Source of the DNA: Lunularia cruciata
Lineage: Eukaryota > Streptophyta > Marchantiopsida > Lunulariales > Lunulariaceae
Length of the DNA stretch: 64,000 nucleotides
NCBI GenBank assembly: GCA_948567375.1
Contig: OX419755.1
Span: 873,001 to 937,000, forward strand
Direction: 5' to 3'
Part shown: in pieces, positions 43,816 to 55,849 of the stretch
Layout of the letters: every line of letters begins with the position of its first letter
How positions within the stretch are numbered: the first letter of the stretch is position 1
Made by a program: the position numbers and the translations under genes
Notes under the pieces: generated by a model
What the model saw: the letters and a program-made list of their open reading frames with translations, nothing else
Databases searched by the model: none
Told to the model about the DNA's origin: nothing

Positions 43816-46800
43816 TTGCGATTGCGTAGAGACAAGTTGAATATATCAAGTAGATTTCCAATCCCTCTGAGTAGGTACTTTCAGTATTGCGTGTCAGGAA
43901 GCCCATTGAGAGTGAAATTTTCCAAAATCCAAAAGGGGTTAGAGTGTCTTGTCCAAGAGAAGGAATAGTTTTCCAGTGATGAAGAACAAGAGAGCAGATC
44001 ATGGCAAAGAAGGTCACAAATGCTATGGCGATGCCAAGTTTTGCAATTTCTAGGCTGGACATTGTAGCAAGAATCGAACTCTTGAATAGACTTTGTATTA
44101 CTTTCTTAGCATGGAACTAGAATTTGAGTTTCCCAAGAGTCATGGCAGAGATAGCTGCCAATAATTGTGAGGAAGGCCCCAAAGTCAAGGAGAAGAAAGG
44201 AAATCCGGCTCGATGGACTGAGTCAAATTGGAGGTTACTCTTGGGGAAGGAAGCAAGAGAACCAACAAGGATCACCTTCTATCTGAAGTGTGATGCTGCA
44301 GAGGAGACAACAGACATCCAACATTTGTTCTTTGCTCTGCGTACAACGAACGATTACAAGGCGGAGTCCTATTGGGACCCAATAAAACAGAGTTGTGAGG
44401 ACAATAATGGCCATGTTCAAACCAGAACAAATGACTTACATAAACATGCAGTAGACGGTCCATGCAAATTTCCACCACATGTTTGCAGGAGTGAAGGTGA
44501 ACAGGGCAAAGTGTTTTCACCAACGAATGAGGTAGATGGTGGTCATTTGGAGGACAGGTTTGCCTCCACATTATTTGCACCATTTGCAGCACACTTCTGC
44601 TTTGGGTTGAACTTGCTGACAACAAAGGAGAGGTGTCACATGGTGTCTTATTTCCATCCTGATTTGAGATAGGAAGCGGATGAAGAAGAGCAACAATATA
44701 TGGCACACCTGCAAGCCAATGATGATCGCTTCTTGAGGACGGGACAATGGAAGATGGGAGAAGTCACAAGCCCAAAGAAGAAGAAGCGCAATAAACCCAA
44801 AGATGCAAAGTCACCTCTAGCACAAAGGAAGACCCGAAGACTGGTTCTGCAAAGGAAGAAGATGGTGAAAGAAGCACCGTTGGAAACCGAGTCTGAAGGG
44901 GAGACAGAGTCTTGAGGAGAGGACTCAAAAGAAGACAAACTCACTTTATAGGGTGAGGAATTCAGAAGTGAGATTGAGGGGGAATATGAGGTTTAGCAAT
45001 CGGTTGGAGTGGGTGAAGCTTGTCATGCAATGATTGACAGTTTACGAGGAAACATGAATCATTGCGTAGCCCTAGTTGTGGAAGAGAAGGGGGCTGAAAG
45101 ACGGAAGGAGTACCCTACGGGGCCAATTTTAGTAGGTTAGGAAGAAGGAAGCTCAGAAGCAATGTCTCTAAAGATACAAAGATCATGACTTTGGTAGAAG
45201 GAGCCGATGGAAGAAGCAAATTACAAAGATGGGGCTGAAGACAAAGAGAACTTTGGCGGAATACAATATCTATCAAAGGTTGTCACTCCATTGTTGGAAC
45301 TATTGAAAGAGCACCCGAAGGTAATTCCTCAAGATTGTGTGAAGGTGACAAATAAGTTGCAGGTGGTGAAGTATCTACTAGTTGAAGTGAAGGGTTTGCA
45401 AGAGCATGTAGTCTAAAGAGATGAGGAAGTTGAAGAACTTTGGGTGGATGCAGTCTTGAAGAAGACTTTTTAGAAGTTGCAAGAGAGTTTTGAGTCAAGA
45501 GGTAAGGAAATGCAAAAGCAAGTCAAAGAATTGAAAGAGCAGGCAATGTTGCTGACCAAGATGAAAGGGGAGGTCAATGATATGCGCATCAAGAGTATTC
45601 ATGTGAAGGCAATGGCCGCAATAATGGAGCAGGAGTTGGAAAGCTTGAGGAAGAGTGCAGCCAAGAAGGATCAAGCATGGCAAAGAGAGTTGGTGGTCAA
45701 GCATCGAGAAGAAGAAAGATTGCATGAGCTGGTACAAAGTGTTGAGTTACAGAGTTCACAGTATGCGGAGGAGAAGAAGATGCTCGCTGCAGAGTACGAA
45801 GAGGAGTTGAAGATGTACAGCGGAGAGTTGAAGGCAGGGCAATCTCAAGGTTATGAGTGGGAATCAGTAGGAGAAGTTGTAGGAAAGTTGCAAGCAATCT
45901 TGAGCATAGAGGCTGAAGGGAGATTGGAAGAAGCATGTCTACATAAGTTAAAGTTGCTTGTGCAGGAAACTTGGAAGAGGAAAGCCAAAGATGTAGATAT
46001 GAACACTTTACTGATCCGATTAAGGGAGCGAGTAGATTGGAAGATGTTATAAGTAGGAGACAATGTCAATCTTAGATTAGATTTAGTCAAGTCAGAGTTA
46101 GAGAGAATTAGGAGTAGTGTGATAGAGGAGAGGAAGTCCGATGTTGTAGAAGTAGGAATTTAGGTATTGTGAGAACCCGGCAAATATCACTTTTGTGGTA
46201 ATCGAGTAAGTAAAGTTCATTCACATAGAGATACGAGTCAAAAATTTCCAAATATGAAGTCAAAGTAATAATTGCAATTCTTCTTGGTTGCGTCTTTAAT
46301 CTCTTAGGTAGAAACCACACCCAGAAGAGAGTAACAAGCATTGACTCGTAGTCTTGTCACAAATTAACACTCCCTAATCACAACTACATCAAATCTTTCC
46401 AAACAATCTTGATTGTGATGATTCAAGCTCTCCCAAAAATGGCACTTCACTACAAAATGACTTCACATCAGAATTGTGTTCCACCTTTCCATTGAAGGCA
46501 CAACTTCCTTGATCAAAATTGCTTCACATCAACCTTGCACAGCACTCACAAATGCAAAATACTACCAACACTACAATTCCTCTTAGATCTGTCAAGGCAT
46601 TTCTTTGATTGCACTTCACTCAGGATCAAACACACAGAATGAAGATCAAGGCTGTGGAATCCAACATCCAACAACCACACTGACTTGCAGTTCAAAATTC
46701 TCCACACACTCACAAACACAATTGCAAAGCTGATACTTGAAATCAAGCTTAAGCGACAAGCACTGCTTCACAGCACTTTGCTTTATATATTCTTAGAAAT

Positions 46801-46838
46801 AATGAGCATTGAACCACATGATACTGCAAATGCCACTC

Positions 46839-46845
46839 TTAAATA
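46839..46845 (-). promoter_or_regulatory. TATTTAA box P2 of L12
   Basis: CACTCTTAAATAGTGAA, reverse of TTCACTATTTAAGAGTG, 678 bp before the LTR end. Confidence 0.5.
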
Positions 46846-46963
46846 GTGAATCAATTGACAGTTATCTTCCTAATGTATCTCTTCCTAATGACTCTACAAA
46901 CCTGCAGATCCAAAATGACAATGCACCTCTTCATATCTGTCTCTTCAAATCTCAAATTGATTA

Positions 46964-49395
46964 CTAATCCAATCCGATGTCTACTTCTTCTTTGGATTTC
47001 AAACCCAAGCCCAAAGTAACTTTACTTCTGACTACTCTATGCTCAGGTTTTATAATTCCTACATTTCTACTAGATCTAACAATTCTCTTTCTTGATCAGA
47101 CATTTCACTAGTGGGTAATCTATCTAACTCCTTATTTGCTGACCCACTCTTCTCTAATGTCTCCAATGGTAACTCCGAAGACATCTGCACTCCTACTTCA
47201 TCTACTTCAGTTTTGGCTTTAATGTCTTTCCGAAGTTTATCTATCTCTAACTTCACTAGATCTAATCTAATCGTGATATTGTCTTTGACTTCCAATATCT
47301 TCCTATCTACCCGAGTTCTGAGACTAATTAATAGAGCATTCAAGTTTGTATCCTTTGCATGTCTCCTCCTCATCTCTTGCACCAACAACTTCAACTCGTG
47401 CAGCCTTCAACTCGTCTCTTCAATACCAACACTGGCCTTTGTACTCAGCATCGCATTCATCCTGATTACGATCTCCTTCAATGGCTCCAATCTCATCTTC
47501 CTTTCATGCTCCCAATCTGCAAGCCAATCTTCCTTGTACATTGCCAACTCTACCTCAAACTCAGCTTTCATAGTTTCTTTCTCCTTCTCCTTCTGCACAA
47601 TCTTCTCCTCCTGATTACGAAGTAACTCTTGTAATCTCTCTTTTTCCCTATATCTCACTGTCAACTCCTGTTGCCATAGTTGCTTCTTCTCCTCTACACT
47701 CTCCATCACTCTATTGAGTTCTTGTTCCTTCTCTGCTACCCTCACCATAGCATGGATAATTTCTAGTCTGGAATCAACAAACTGCTGCTTCAAGATTTTG
47801 TACTCTGCTACTTGTCTCTTCCTTGCTATGTCACTCTTCTTCACAAGTTCTTCTCGATACCTTGCTTCTCTCTTCAAGTCCTCAATAATTTGACCCTGTA
47901 TTACTATACCCCCTTGCAGTACTTCCTTTTCCTCCTTGCCTCGGGTTATACTCTTCTTCAACTCCGAGTTCTCTTCTTCTAGTCTTGCCAAAACCTGCAA
48001 CACAGTCTTCACCTCTGGACATGTCAATTGCATCTCCTTCTTCTTGTGCTCCAACTTCACCAACAATGGGCACACAATTTCTTGCAGGTACTCCACTCCA
48101 TCACTTGCACCTACTTCCACCTACGGAGTGATCTCCTTCTTTACCTCTTCTCCACCCAATACTCGCCTTCTTCTCTACAGTCGTCATATCGGAATAAACG
48201 CTTCACTCCCCGAGCTAGCATTCTCCTCTTCCCTTGCCTTGCTCGGAACCGCTTCACACTTTGCCTTGCATCTTGACCAAACTCCCCTATGAATCGTAAT
48301 CTTCATTTCCTCTGGCTTGGGTACCTCATCTTCTAACTTTGCATTATTTTCTTCTCGAGCTCCACCCAAACTTCTTCTTCTTCAGCAGCAGGTACCGGCA
48401 TCATCTCCCCATCTTCATCACTATTGCTACTCGTATCTCCACTTTGCAGCATGAGCTCCGGTTCCTCCTCATGTCCCGAGTCTTTGGACTTGCACTCGGC
48501 TTTGCCTTTTGAGTCTTCCTTTGATGATGCGATCACCACTATGCCTTTCCTCTCCTGATCTTCCGAGGTCTTGTCTTCTCCACGTCTTCACCTTCTCCTT
48601 GTCGACTCCACTTCTTTGACTTTGGGGTACTCACTTCTACCTCCACGCTCTTGCCCGTCTGCGCATAGTACTCATCCGTGCTTTGGATTTGAAGAATGTA
48701 TTGTTGCTCCTCCGCGTCGACTTCTCTTCTCAAGTCTAGATGGAAGTGAGACACCATTCTGCTGCGCTCTGCCAAATTGAGCAAATTCAACCTGAGGTAG
48801 AAATGTGCTGCAAATGGCATGATGTAGTGTGGAGGCAACTTATCCCACAAATTCCACACCATCTGTCTTGTCCTCCCATGGAAGTACCTCGCCCAGTTGA
48901 TAGGTTCTCTTGCAAACATCTTATGGAAGAACACCGCTTGGTGTTTCATCACATAAGTTGTTCTCTACGGCTTTAGGATTGCCATGAGAGCACTCACAAT
49001 CCCTCTCTTCACTGGATCTTTGTAACTCTTGACCTTAAACCCATTCTTTGTTCTCTTTGAAGAGAAGGCATCCCTAATTCTTGGGTTTCTTTGGCTACCT
49101 CTCCCTTTCCCAAGAATGTGGCACCTTGCTCCATGCTTGCCTCTCTTCCGAGCACTAATCTCCAATCCAACTCTCTCCAGCAAGCCGAATTTCATCTCTT
49201 CCCCTCTTCCTCGGGGCCATCAAGACACTTACTCTTGATTATCTTGGTCATGAAACCTGGAAAACTTACATTCCAATTCCACACCAAGAATGTGATCCAA
49301 AGTTGGCTCAAGACTTCAATTCTCACTATCACATCTAACCTCCGGATCGCATGATTTCTCATTGAAAATTTGGAGTTCTTCTTTCCTCCTCCCAT
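46964..49395 (-). pseudogene. LCP gene, least decayed copy (L12)
   Basis: ATG at 49395 gives MGGGKKNSKFSMRNHAI, then RLDVIVRIEVLSQLWITFLV. After a frame change: DAFSSKRTKNGFKVKSYKDP and RGIVSALMAILKP (48965-49195); then an open 137-residue block (48539-48952) with AVFFHKMFAREPINWARYFH, PPHYIMPFAAHFYLRLNLLN and DAEEQQYILQIQ. An acidic Ser/Glu linker follows (48184-48539), an open 237-residue coiled coil (47407-48120) and the tail (47059-47394). About 810 codons with four or five breaks. The coil has repeated E/K/L heptads and shows no transmembrane segment. Confidence 0.82.
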
Positions 49396-49552
49396 CTTTC
49401 CTGCTTCCTCACTATCTCTTGGTTTAACTCTCTCGAATTCTCCTCTACACACTAGCGCATTGTCAACTCTACTTCCCTTCCCATGATCTCCTACAAGACG
49501 ACTTCTCAATGGCAAAGGAAAATTGCTCGACATTGCTTCATTGTTAGCTCGA

Positions 49553-49560
49553 TTTTTATA
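49553..49560 (-). promoter_or_regulatory. TATAAAAA box P1 of L12
   Basis: On the LTR strand CTATAAAAATCGAGC, 412 bp from the LTR start and about 160 bp before the LCP ATG. It is deleted in the otherwise similar E3 LTR. Confidence 0.55.
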
Positions 49561-50305
49561 GAGTCGCGCCTTCTTCGTCTCTCTTCAATTCAAGTTTCTA
49601 CCAAGAAATCACACCTCTTGCATGCACCTGTCACTATCAATTGTACTTCACGTGTATGGCCACCGGTTTTGAACGGTCCCTTCTTGAATTTCTCACCCCA
49701 AAGAAAGGGTGTTATACTGTCTTGGCCTCGGGTTGAGCTCCCCCGGAAACAAAGACTTTTTACTTTGGGTTGTATGCTGACAGGGCAAGTCTGAGTACTT
49801 TGCCTTATGACCCAAAGCCACTTTACCTCAGGTTTCATCCCAAAGACTCTTTTCTTTGCCTTCTTCAAGTCTGAGTACTTCATCTTTGGATTGTGCCATA
49901 TAGGCGCAATCTGACTTCTCTATACACTTCTTCTTCTCTATTTAAAGAAAAAAAAAAAATGTGGGTACCACAAGTGTCTTCAAACTTGTGATTTGACACA
50001 TTAGAGAAGAGTGGGTTTCAAGATAAAGAAGTAGATGGATTATCCATGACCTCAGTTGTAGATTGTAGAGAAGAGATAGTAGAAACAGTGAAGGATTTAG
50101 TAGTGGTAGATATACTCAAAGAAGGAGAAGTAATAGGAAGATCATTGGGTTTAAAAGCCAATGAGGAGGTTGACACCGGATTGGGGTAGAAACAGATTTG
50201 AGATTTGAAGAGGCAGATATTAAGGGTTACATTGTCAATTTGGATCTACAGGTAGGAAGAGTTTTTATAGAATGGTATTTTTGTTAGAATTGTAGTTTGC
50301 TTCAC

Positions 50306-50312
50306 TATTTAA
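50306..50312 (+). promoter_or_regulatory. TATTTAA box P2 of E2 5' LTR
   Basis: TTCACTATTTAAGAGTGGCA, the promoter expected to drive the genomic RNA, 677 bp before the LTR end. Confidence 0.55.
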
Positions 50313-50990
50313 GAGTGGCATTCGTAGTAAAATGTTGTTCAATATTCAAATATTTGAAGATAGATAAAGTGAAGTGCTGTTTTTAGTGCTCGTCGCTTGA
50401 GCTTAATTCCAAGTATCAACTTTTTGTGTGTTTATGAGTGTGTGGAGCATTTCAAAGTGCAAGTCAGTGTGCTTGTTGGATGTTGGATTCCGCAACCTTG
50501 ATCTTCATTCTATGTGTTTGATCTTGAGTGAAGTGCAATCGGAGCAATGCCTTAAAAGATCTGAGAGGAATTGTAGTGTTGGTAGTATTCTACATTTGTG
50601 AGTGCAGCGTAAAGTTGATGTGAAGCAATTTTGATTGAGGAAGTTGTACCTTCAGTGGAGGGGTGGAACAGAATTTTAAGGTGAAGTTGTTTTTGCAGTG
50701 AAGTGCCATCTTGGAGAAAATCTGAATCATCACAATCAAGATTTGTTTGGACAGAATTTGCTATGTTGTGATTAAAGAGTGTGCACTCATGACAAGTTGT
50801 CAAGATTGTGAGCTTGTTACTCTCTTCTGGGTGTAGTTTCTACCTGAGAGATTAACAAAGAACTCAAGAAGAACTACATATTACTGTTTGACTTTGTATT
50901 TGACCAATTCTTACCAATATCTCTACGGGAACAAACTTTACTTACATGATTACCACAAAAGTGATATTTGCCGGGTCGTCATATGATTTT

Positions 50991-51008
50991 TGGTGCCACT
51001 GCCGGGGA
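50991..51008 (+). other. Primer-binding site of E2 (tRNA-Asp type)
   Basis: TGGTGCCACTGCCGGGGA follows LTR end plus TGATTTT. It matches, with two changes, the plant gypsy PBS TGGCGCCGTTGCCGGGGA known as complementary to the tRNA-Asp 3' end. This proves the LTR end. Confidence 0.85.
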
Positions 51009-51022
51009 TACAAAACTCAGAA

Positions 51023-53310
51023 ATGGAAGAATACAAAGTCAATCTTGAAATTGGGTGTCAAAGCAATATGAATGTCTGCATTGAGAGAACAATGGGAAGA
51101 GAGAGTTCAAAGACAAATGTTGCATTGTGAAGAAGAAGAACGTCTGAAGATCCAATCTACTTTTGACAAAACCAAACAAAAGGCATTGGACTTTCAACTT
51201 CTCCATGAAGTTCAAGAAGCTTTGCAAGAACTTGAACAAAAGAAACACAAAGGAGGGTAGCAAGGCTACTTTTCATCCCCCTCTTCCAAGAAGAAGAAAG
51301 ACTCAAGCGGGTAGACATATTTATTACGACCCAATACACCAACTTCCCCTAAAGCTATAAAGGAAGTCGAATTCATTAAGAAGTTTTTTCCCAAAAAGAC
51401 AGCACAAACACTTACGGAAGAAGAGTGTCAACATCTTTTACGCATGATTCCTTGGTTGTCTCAAAGGAATTTTGAAAAACACTTTGAAGGTGTTGAACCT
51501 CTTACTTCTATTTGGGTTGAAGTCGACACAACCAGAGAAGAAGAAATTGTCAAAGAGGACCCCACTTTGAACTTGAATAATTGGAACCCTTGGGCCAATA
51601 CCACAGTGTCCATACCAAGCAGCTCCTTGGTTCACTCAAGTTCAAACTTACAACAGCCAATTCCACCAAACCAAACAATGACTTTGTTACTTGTGACCCA
51701 ACATGCCTATCAGAAGTATAAGGGGATAGAACAAGATGAAGGTCTTGATGAATTTATCAAAGAATTCAAAGTCATTTCCTTTGCCAACAAGGAACATGAC
51801 TTTGCGGAAAGCTCGGAGTTGGTATACCCATGTAACTCAGAAGGGGTTCACACCAGCAGAATGGGCAGACTTACAAAATGGCTTCTTGGAACAATTCTAG
51901 GAAGTGGATTATGATCTGAGTGTCTTTGTGGCACTTAAGATTTGGATCAAGGGAAGAAGGAAAAGTTGAGAGATTATTCCAAGCGGTTCATGGCCCTATT
52001 GAACCAAGTTCCGAAACAATCCAGTGTGGTGGGTTACTCTAATGCCCAAGTCATTACCTAGTTCCTTGGCAGACTTTCACCGGAGATTTGTATCTTTGCC
52101 AGAGAGAGGAATGTAACTTCCCTAGACAAAGTCCTCAAACATGTCGCCCGATATGAGGCGGCTCACTCCCACTTGTCTAGCAACCAAAGAAATTGAGAGA
52201 AGAAAGGCAAGAAGCCTAGAAGGAGAGCTTCTTGCAGTACATCCCCTTCTTTGGAGGAATCCTCCACATCTTTGAGTTCTTCTTTGGAATCCAAAGAAGA
52301 ATCAAAGCCATGAAAAATACGAAGATGCGGAGGAAAGAAACCAGTAACACCGCCAGCAAAGAATGTACCTAAGGCGGATCAGAAGCTGGAGACTCTTATT
52401 AAAGAGTTTGCGGATTTCAAGATCCAAATGATTGGGGCTAAGGACCAAAGAAAGCCTCAGTCATTTAGTTGACCAAATGTATGGTGCACTATGTGTGGTA
52501 AATCCGGCCATGCTAATATGGAGTGTTTGACTTGCATTGCATTTCCAGTGCAACAAATTGATTGGGTTCCCGATTGGGACCAAAGTGAGGAAGAAGAGGT
52601 TGTGTACCAAACCCAAGAGGTACGGCCTCAAGCAAGCACCTCATATCAAGGTCCGAGGTATGGACCAAGGGAGTACAACAATAATGCTCCCCCATGAAGA
52701 CCACCAATGGGCAAATAGACCTCAAAATGTTGCAACGGGTGCTTGCTACAATTGTGGTTTGATGGGACATTGGTCTCCAAATTGTCCGAAGCCAAGATGG
52801 CAAATTGGGTACGTTCTCCTTTGTGGAAATTGTAAAGGATCATGGCATATGGGAAATCAGTGCCCGCTACCACCCAACCTGAAGCCGCCTGTAAAGAATG
52901 TACAGACTCCCGGTGAGCATGGTGTGCTCCAAGCAAAAGGGGATACAAATGTAAATTGTATAACACTTGAGGAAGAGAGGCCTCAAGAAAGGAGTCCCGC
53001 TTCAGAAGGAGAATGGCCGGACCTCAAAATTTTGAAGGTAGAGACACACGCGGGGAAGAAGAAGCACAATCCCAAAGAAGCGAGTACTACTTCTTTGTCT
53101 TCACAAAAGGCAAAGAGGCTATGCCTAAAAGCTATTCTTTCTGATAAGGAGGAAAATATTCTAGCAAAGGCTAAAGCAAAAGCCTTGCAGAAAGAAATCA
53201 AGGAAGCATTACTCCGCATGCGGGAGATGAGTTTGGAGGAGAACACAAAGACACATCCTCTAGTTTGTCATGTCCAAAGTAAAATATCATGTCCAAAGTA
53301 AAAGACTTGA
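51023..53310 (+). pseudogene. E2 gag with three zinc knuckles
   Basis: ATG at 51023 (MEEYKVNLEIGCQSNMNVCI, then a stop). Matrix-like coil HEVQEALQELEQKKHK (51163-51260); a 156-residue open block (51444-51914) with AYQKYKGIEQDEGLDEFIKE; capsid helices to 52200 in another frame (LRDYSKRFMALLNQVPKQSS). Three CX2CX4HX4C knuckles: 52485-52526, 52744-52785, 52822-52863, all with intact ligands. C-terminus: SEGEWPDLKILKVET and KAKALQKEIKEALLRMREMS. Several frame changes. About 750 codons, long for a Gag. Confidence 0.8.
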
Positions 53311-53539
53311 TCCAAGCCAAAGTTGGTCAGCCCAAAGATCATAGGGTCAAGGCTATACGTACTCCAATTATCATCTTGAAGCACCCAAAGTCCAATTTGA
53401 ACAAGGATAGACTTTGGACCCAAAGACAAAGGCAAAGAAGGTGAAATTGGGAGGAGTCCCATAGTATGATATTGTGGCTGATATGGCATTTACAAGTGCT
53501 AATGTACATTTAAAATGTTACAATTATGGGAGGACAACA

Positions 53540-53990
53540 TGATGTAAAAAAAGCAGCTGAGTTCAACCCTCAAGAAAGTAAGGGCGATGACCAAGAAAGA
53601 CTTCCCTGCAATTTTTCGCATTGAATAGGAAGATTTGGCATCTCCCCAAAGTGGATGCGGAGATTGCAGGCTGCATGATCACATCCATACCCATTTTTTG
53701 GGGTCGGGTGTGAATGCTATGATAGAAGACACTGCACATCGACTGGGGTATACAACGTTTGAACCAACACCCCAAATTCTGAAATTTGCGGATCAAACCA
53801 AGAGATGGCCCTTGGGCATGTTGTGAAATATCACTACAATCATTGGAGGGGTGCCCTTGAAGTTAGATTACATTGTGTTGCGACCAATAACCAAAACTGG
53901 TTACCCTCTCTTGATCGGAAGACCTTGGTTGTACAGCGCCTAGGTTATTGTGGATTGGCACCATCAAAAGTTACGGTTTAAGGACGTTTT
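53540..53990 (+). pseudogene. E2 protease
   Basis: Blocks: an equivalent of IYLIEQEDL near 53620, GCMITSIPIFWGRV where the active-site Asp-Ser-Gly is destroyed (Asp to Phe) at about 53696, then an open stretch MIEDTAHRLGYTTFEPTPQI and LKFADQTKRWPLGML with stop. ITTIIGGVPLKLDYIVLRP and GYPLLIGRPWLYSA follow, the retropepsin C-terminal hydrophobic-Gly and 'LLIGRPWL' motifs. A stop at 53941 separates it from the RT frame. Confidence 0.75.
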
Positions 53991-55372
53991 GTCCAAAAAT
54001 CAGAAGCTGGTGACCATGAGTTGGACAAAGGTACCTCACCTTGGGGAAACCACTTCATTGGAAGACAAAGATGAATCCGCAGATTCATCGTCTTTGTCTT
54101 CAAACGACTCCAAATACGAAGTCCAAGTCAATTATTTGGAATGCTACGAGGTAGAGGTTAAAGACAAAGACCCATATGACATTGCCTCGGGTGAACACGA
54201 CTTGGAGGAAGGAGGTTTGATTGTAGTACATCTTGGATTGAGCCGAGTAAGCCATGTCAAAGGCGTCATCAACCCCGATGACTGTCAAGATGTTGTCTTG
54301 ATTGAAGGAAATTTTTTGAAGATTTCAAAGACAGTCACTCAAGAGGAGTTGGCATGTTACACTGCCCTGTTTATAGAATTCCAAGATGTATTTGCCTGGT
54401 CTATTGATCAAATGCCGGGCATTCCACAAGAATTTGGAGAACATTGGATTGATCAAGTTGAAGGTGCAATTCTGGTTTGGCAAAGACAATACCACCTGAA
54501 CCCAAAGTACTCCCTCTTGGTGAAAGACAAAATTGACAAGTACTTAGGAGCCAGAATAATCTTTCCTGTCTTGAGTAGTGAGTGGGTTTCCCCCATTGTC
54601 ATGGTTCCAAAGAAGAAGACAGGAAAGATTCAAGTGTGCCTAGATTTTTGCAAGTTGAACGCAATGAAAAGGAAGGATCATCATCCTTTGCCTTTTACTG
54701 ATACAATTTTGGACCAAGTAGTTGGTCACCCTTGTTGTAGTTTTCTTGATGGATTTTTAGGGTACAATCAAGTATCCATCCGAGAAGAGGACAAGGATGA
54801 AACTACATTCACCACCAATTGGGGCACTTTTGCTTACAATCAAATGCCCTTTGGGTTGTGTAATGCTTTTGCTACTTTCCAATGGATGATGAATGCAATC
54901 TTCAAGGATTTTCTGCACAATTTGTGGAAGTCTTCATTGATGATTTTTGTGTGTTTGTGTGAAGAGATGTACATTTGGATTACCTTTGCCAAACTTTTGA
55001 AAGGTGTCGTTTTGCAGGTTTGTCATTACACCCAGAGAAATGCTTCTTTGCAACAAAGGAGGGAATTCTCTTGGGGCATCGAGTGTCAAGCCAAGGTATT
55101 GAAGTCGATGTTGAGAAGGTTAAAGTAATCTCAGCTTTGGAAACCCCAAAGAATATCCGGGAGCTGAGAGCCTTCTTAGGACATGTCGGATACTATGGGC
55201 GTTTCGTGTCAAACTATGCGGTGCTTGTTGCACCCCTTGCAAAGCTACTGAAGAAGTCCAAAGACTACTTGTGGGAAGCCGCACAAGAAGATGCTTTCCA
55301 AGTATTGAAGCGGAAACTAGTTGAAGCACCAACTATGAGGGCCCCAAATTAGGATGTCCCTTTTCATGTGTA
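53991..55372 (+). pseudogene. E2 reverse transcriptase
   Basis: Acidic linker (54055-54230), then RT: WVSPIVMVPKKKTGKIQVCL, CSFLDGFLGYNQVSI (first catalytic Asp, 54748-54750), TTNWGTFAYNQMPFGLCNA (54844-54867). One T is missing at about 54921, so the catalytic VFIDDF (54933-54947) lies in another frame. RT then continues open to 55352 (LSLHPEKCFFATKEGILLGH, LRAFLGHVGYYGRF). A TAG replaces the Trp codon after RAPN at 55352. The FIDDF and MPFGLCNA wording resembles Athila/Tat-type elements rather than chromoviruses. Confidence 0.85.
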
Positions 55373-55798
55373 TGTGGACACTTTGTCCATGGCCATTGGA
55401 GTTGTCTTGGTCAAAAGAACAAGAAGAAGAAGGACTATCTGGTTTATTATGCCAGCCAACAATTATCTATCTCAGAAAAGAACTATTTGACGATTGAACG
55501 AGAAGCACTTGGAATGGTGTATGCCTGCAAAAAATTTTGCCACTACCTGCTGGGATACGAGTTTGTCTTCTATGTTGACCATTACGCATTGCAACATTTG
55601 GTCAAGAAGGCAGATTTGTCTGAGAAAATTGCAAGATGGATCTTGTTGTTACAAGAATTCACATACATTGTACAAGTAAGGAAAGGAGCTTTGCATTCAA
55701 ATGCGGACTTCTTATCCAGGTTAGAAGCTCAAGACCAAGACTTGGAGGTCGATGATTGGTTTCCTGATGAAGAGCTATATCATCTGATGGTTGTTTGA
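55353..55798 (+). pseudogene. E2 RNase H
   Basis: FHVYVDTLSMAIGVVL contains the first catalytic Asp (55375-55380 region). A frame change occurs in an AAG/AGA run near 55415. From 55487 the frame is open: TIEREALGMVYACKKFCHYL (catalytic Glu), YVDHYALQHLVKKADL (Asp) and LHSNADFLSRL (last Asp). It ends DDWFPDEELYHLMVV. The three acidic residues are still legible, so loss is due to the frame breaks. Confidence 0.8.
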
Positions 55799-55849
55799 AG
55801 TATGAGGTATGCGGCCAAATATCACTATTTGCATATGTGTCATTGTCCG

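Larger units (their letters stand above)
46168..49972 (-). mobile_element. L12: solo giant LTR, minus strand, in E2 5' LTR
   Basis: On the minus strand it starts TGTGGTACCCACATTTTTTT (49972) and ends GCCGGGTTCTCACA (46168); 3805 bp. Flanks GGTAT (46163-46167) and AGTGT (49973-49977) are each one G-to-A change from GGTGT, which is the sequence other LTRs have at this place (AGGTGTCTT). It is the same subfamily as E3. It carries LCP, P1 at 49553-49560 and P2 at 46839-46845 (minus). Confidence 0.9.
44001..50189 (+). pseudogene. LCP gene of E2 5' LTR, split by L12
   Basis: ATG at 44001 gives MAKKVTNAMAM, then LDIVARIELLNRLCITFLAW and a stop. Blocks: ESNWRLLLGKEAREPTRITF with FYLKCDAAEET (44124-44672), APFAAHFCFGLNLLTTKE, a basic/acidic linker (44700-44915), and a long open coiled coil of about 190 residues (45477-46052; MEQELESLRKSAAKKDQAWQ). 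The tail is cut at 46163 and completed at 49978-50189 with a stop at 50187-50189. Roughly ten stops or shifts. The coil segment is the cleanest in the window. Confidence 0.8.
43434..50983 (+). mobile_element. E2 5' LTR (L11), interrupted by L12
   Basis: It starts TGTGGCGCTCACATTTTTAG and ends CCGGGTCGTCATA at 50983, directly before TGATTTT and the PBS. Pieces 43434-46167 and 49978-50983 sum to about 3740 bp. It carries P1 TATAAAA at 43809-43815, the LCP gene from 44001, and P2 TATTTAA at 50306-50312, 677 bp from the end. L12 is inserted in the LCP tail. Confidence 0.9.

Noticed and set aside
45477..46052. Host coiled-coil gene (myosin- or kinesin-like)
   Set aside because: The same frame occurs at the same place in more than ten LTR copies bounded by LTR ends and target-site duplications, so it belongs to the transposon.
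53950..55128. Intact, active reverse transcriptase
   Set aside because: The 392-codon frame loses phase just before FIDDF, and stops flank it. It is a pseudogene despite its length.
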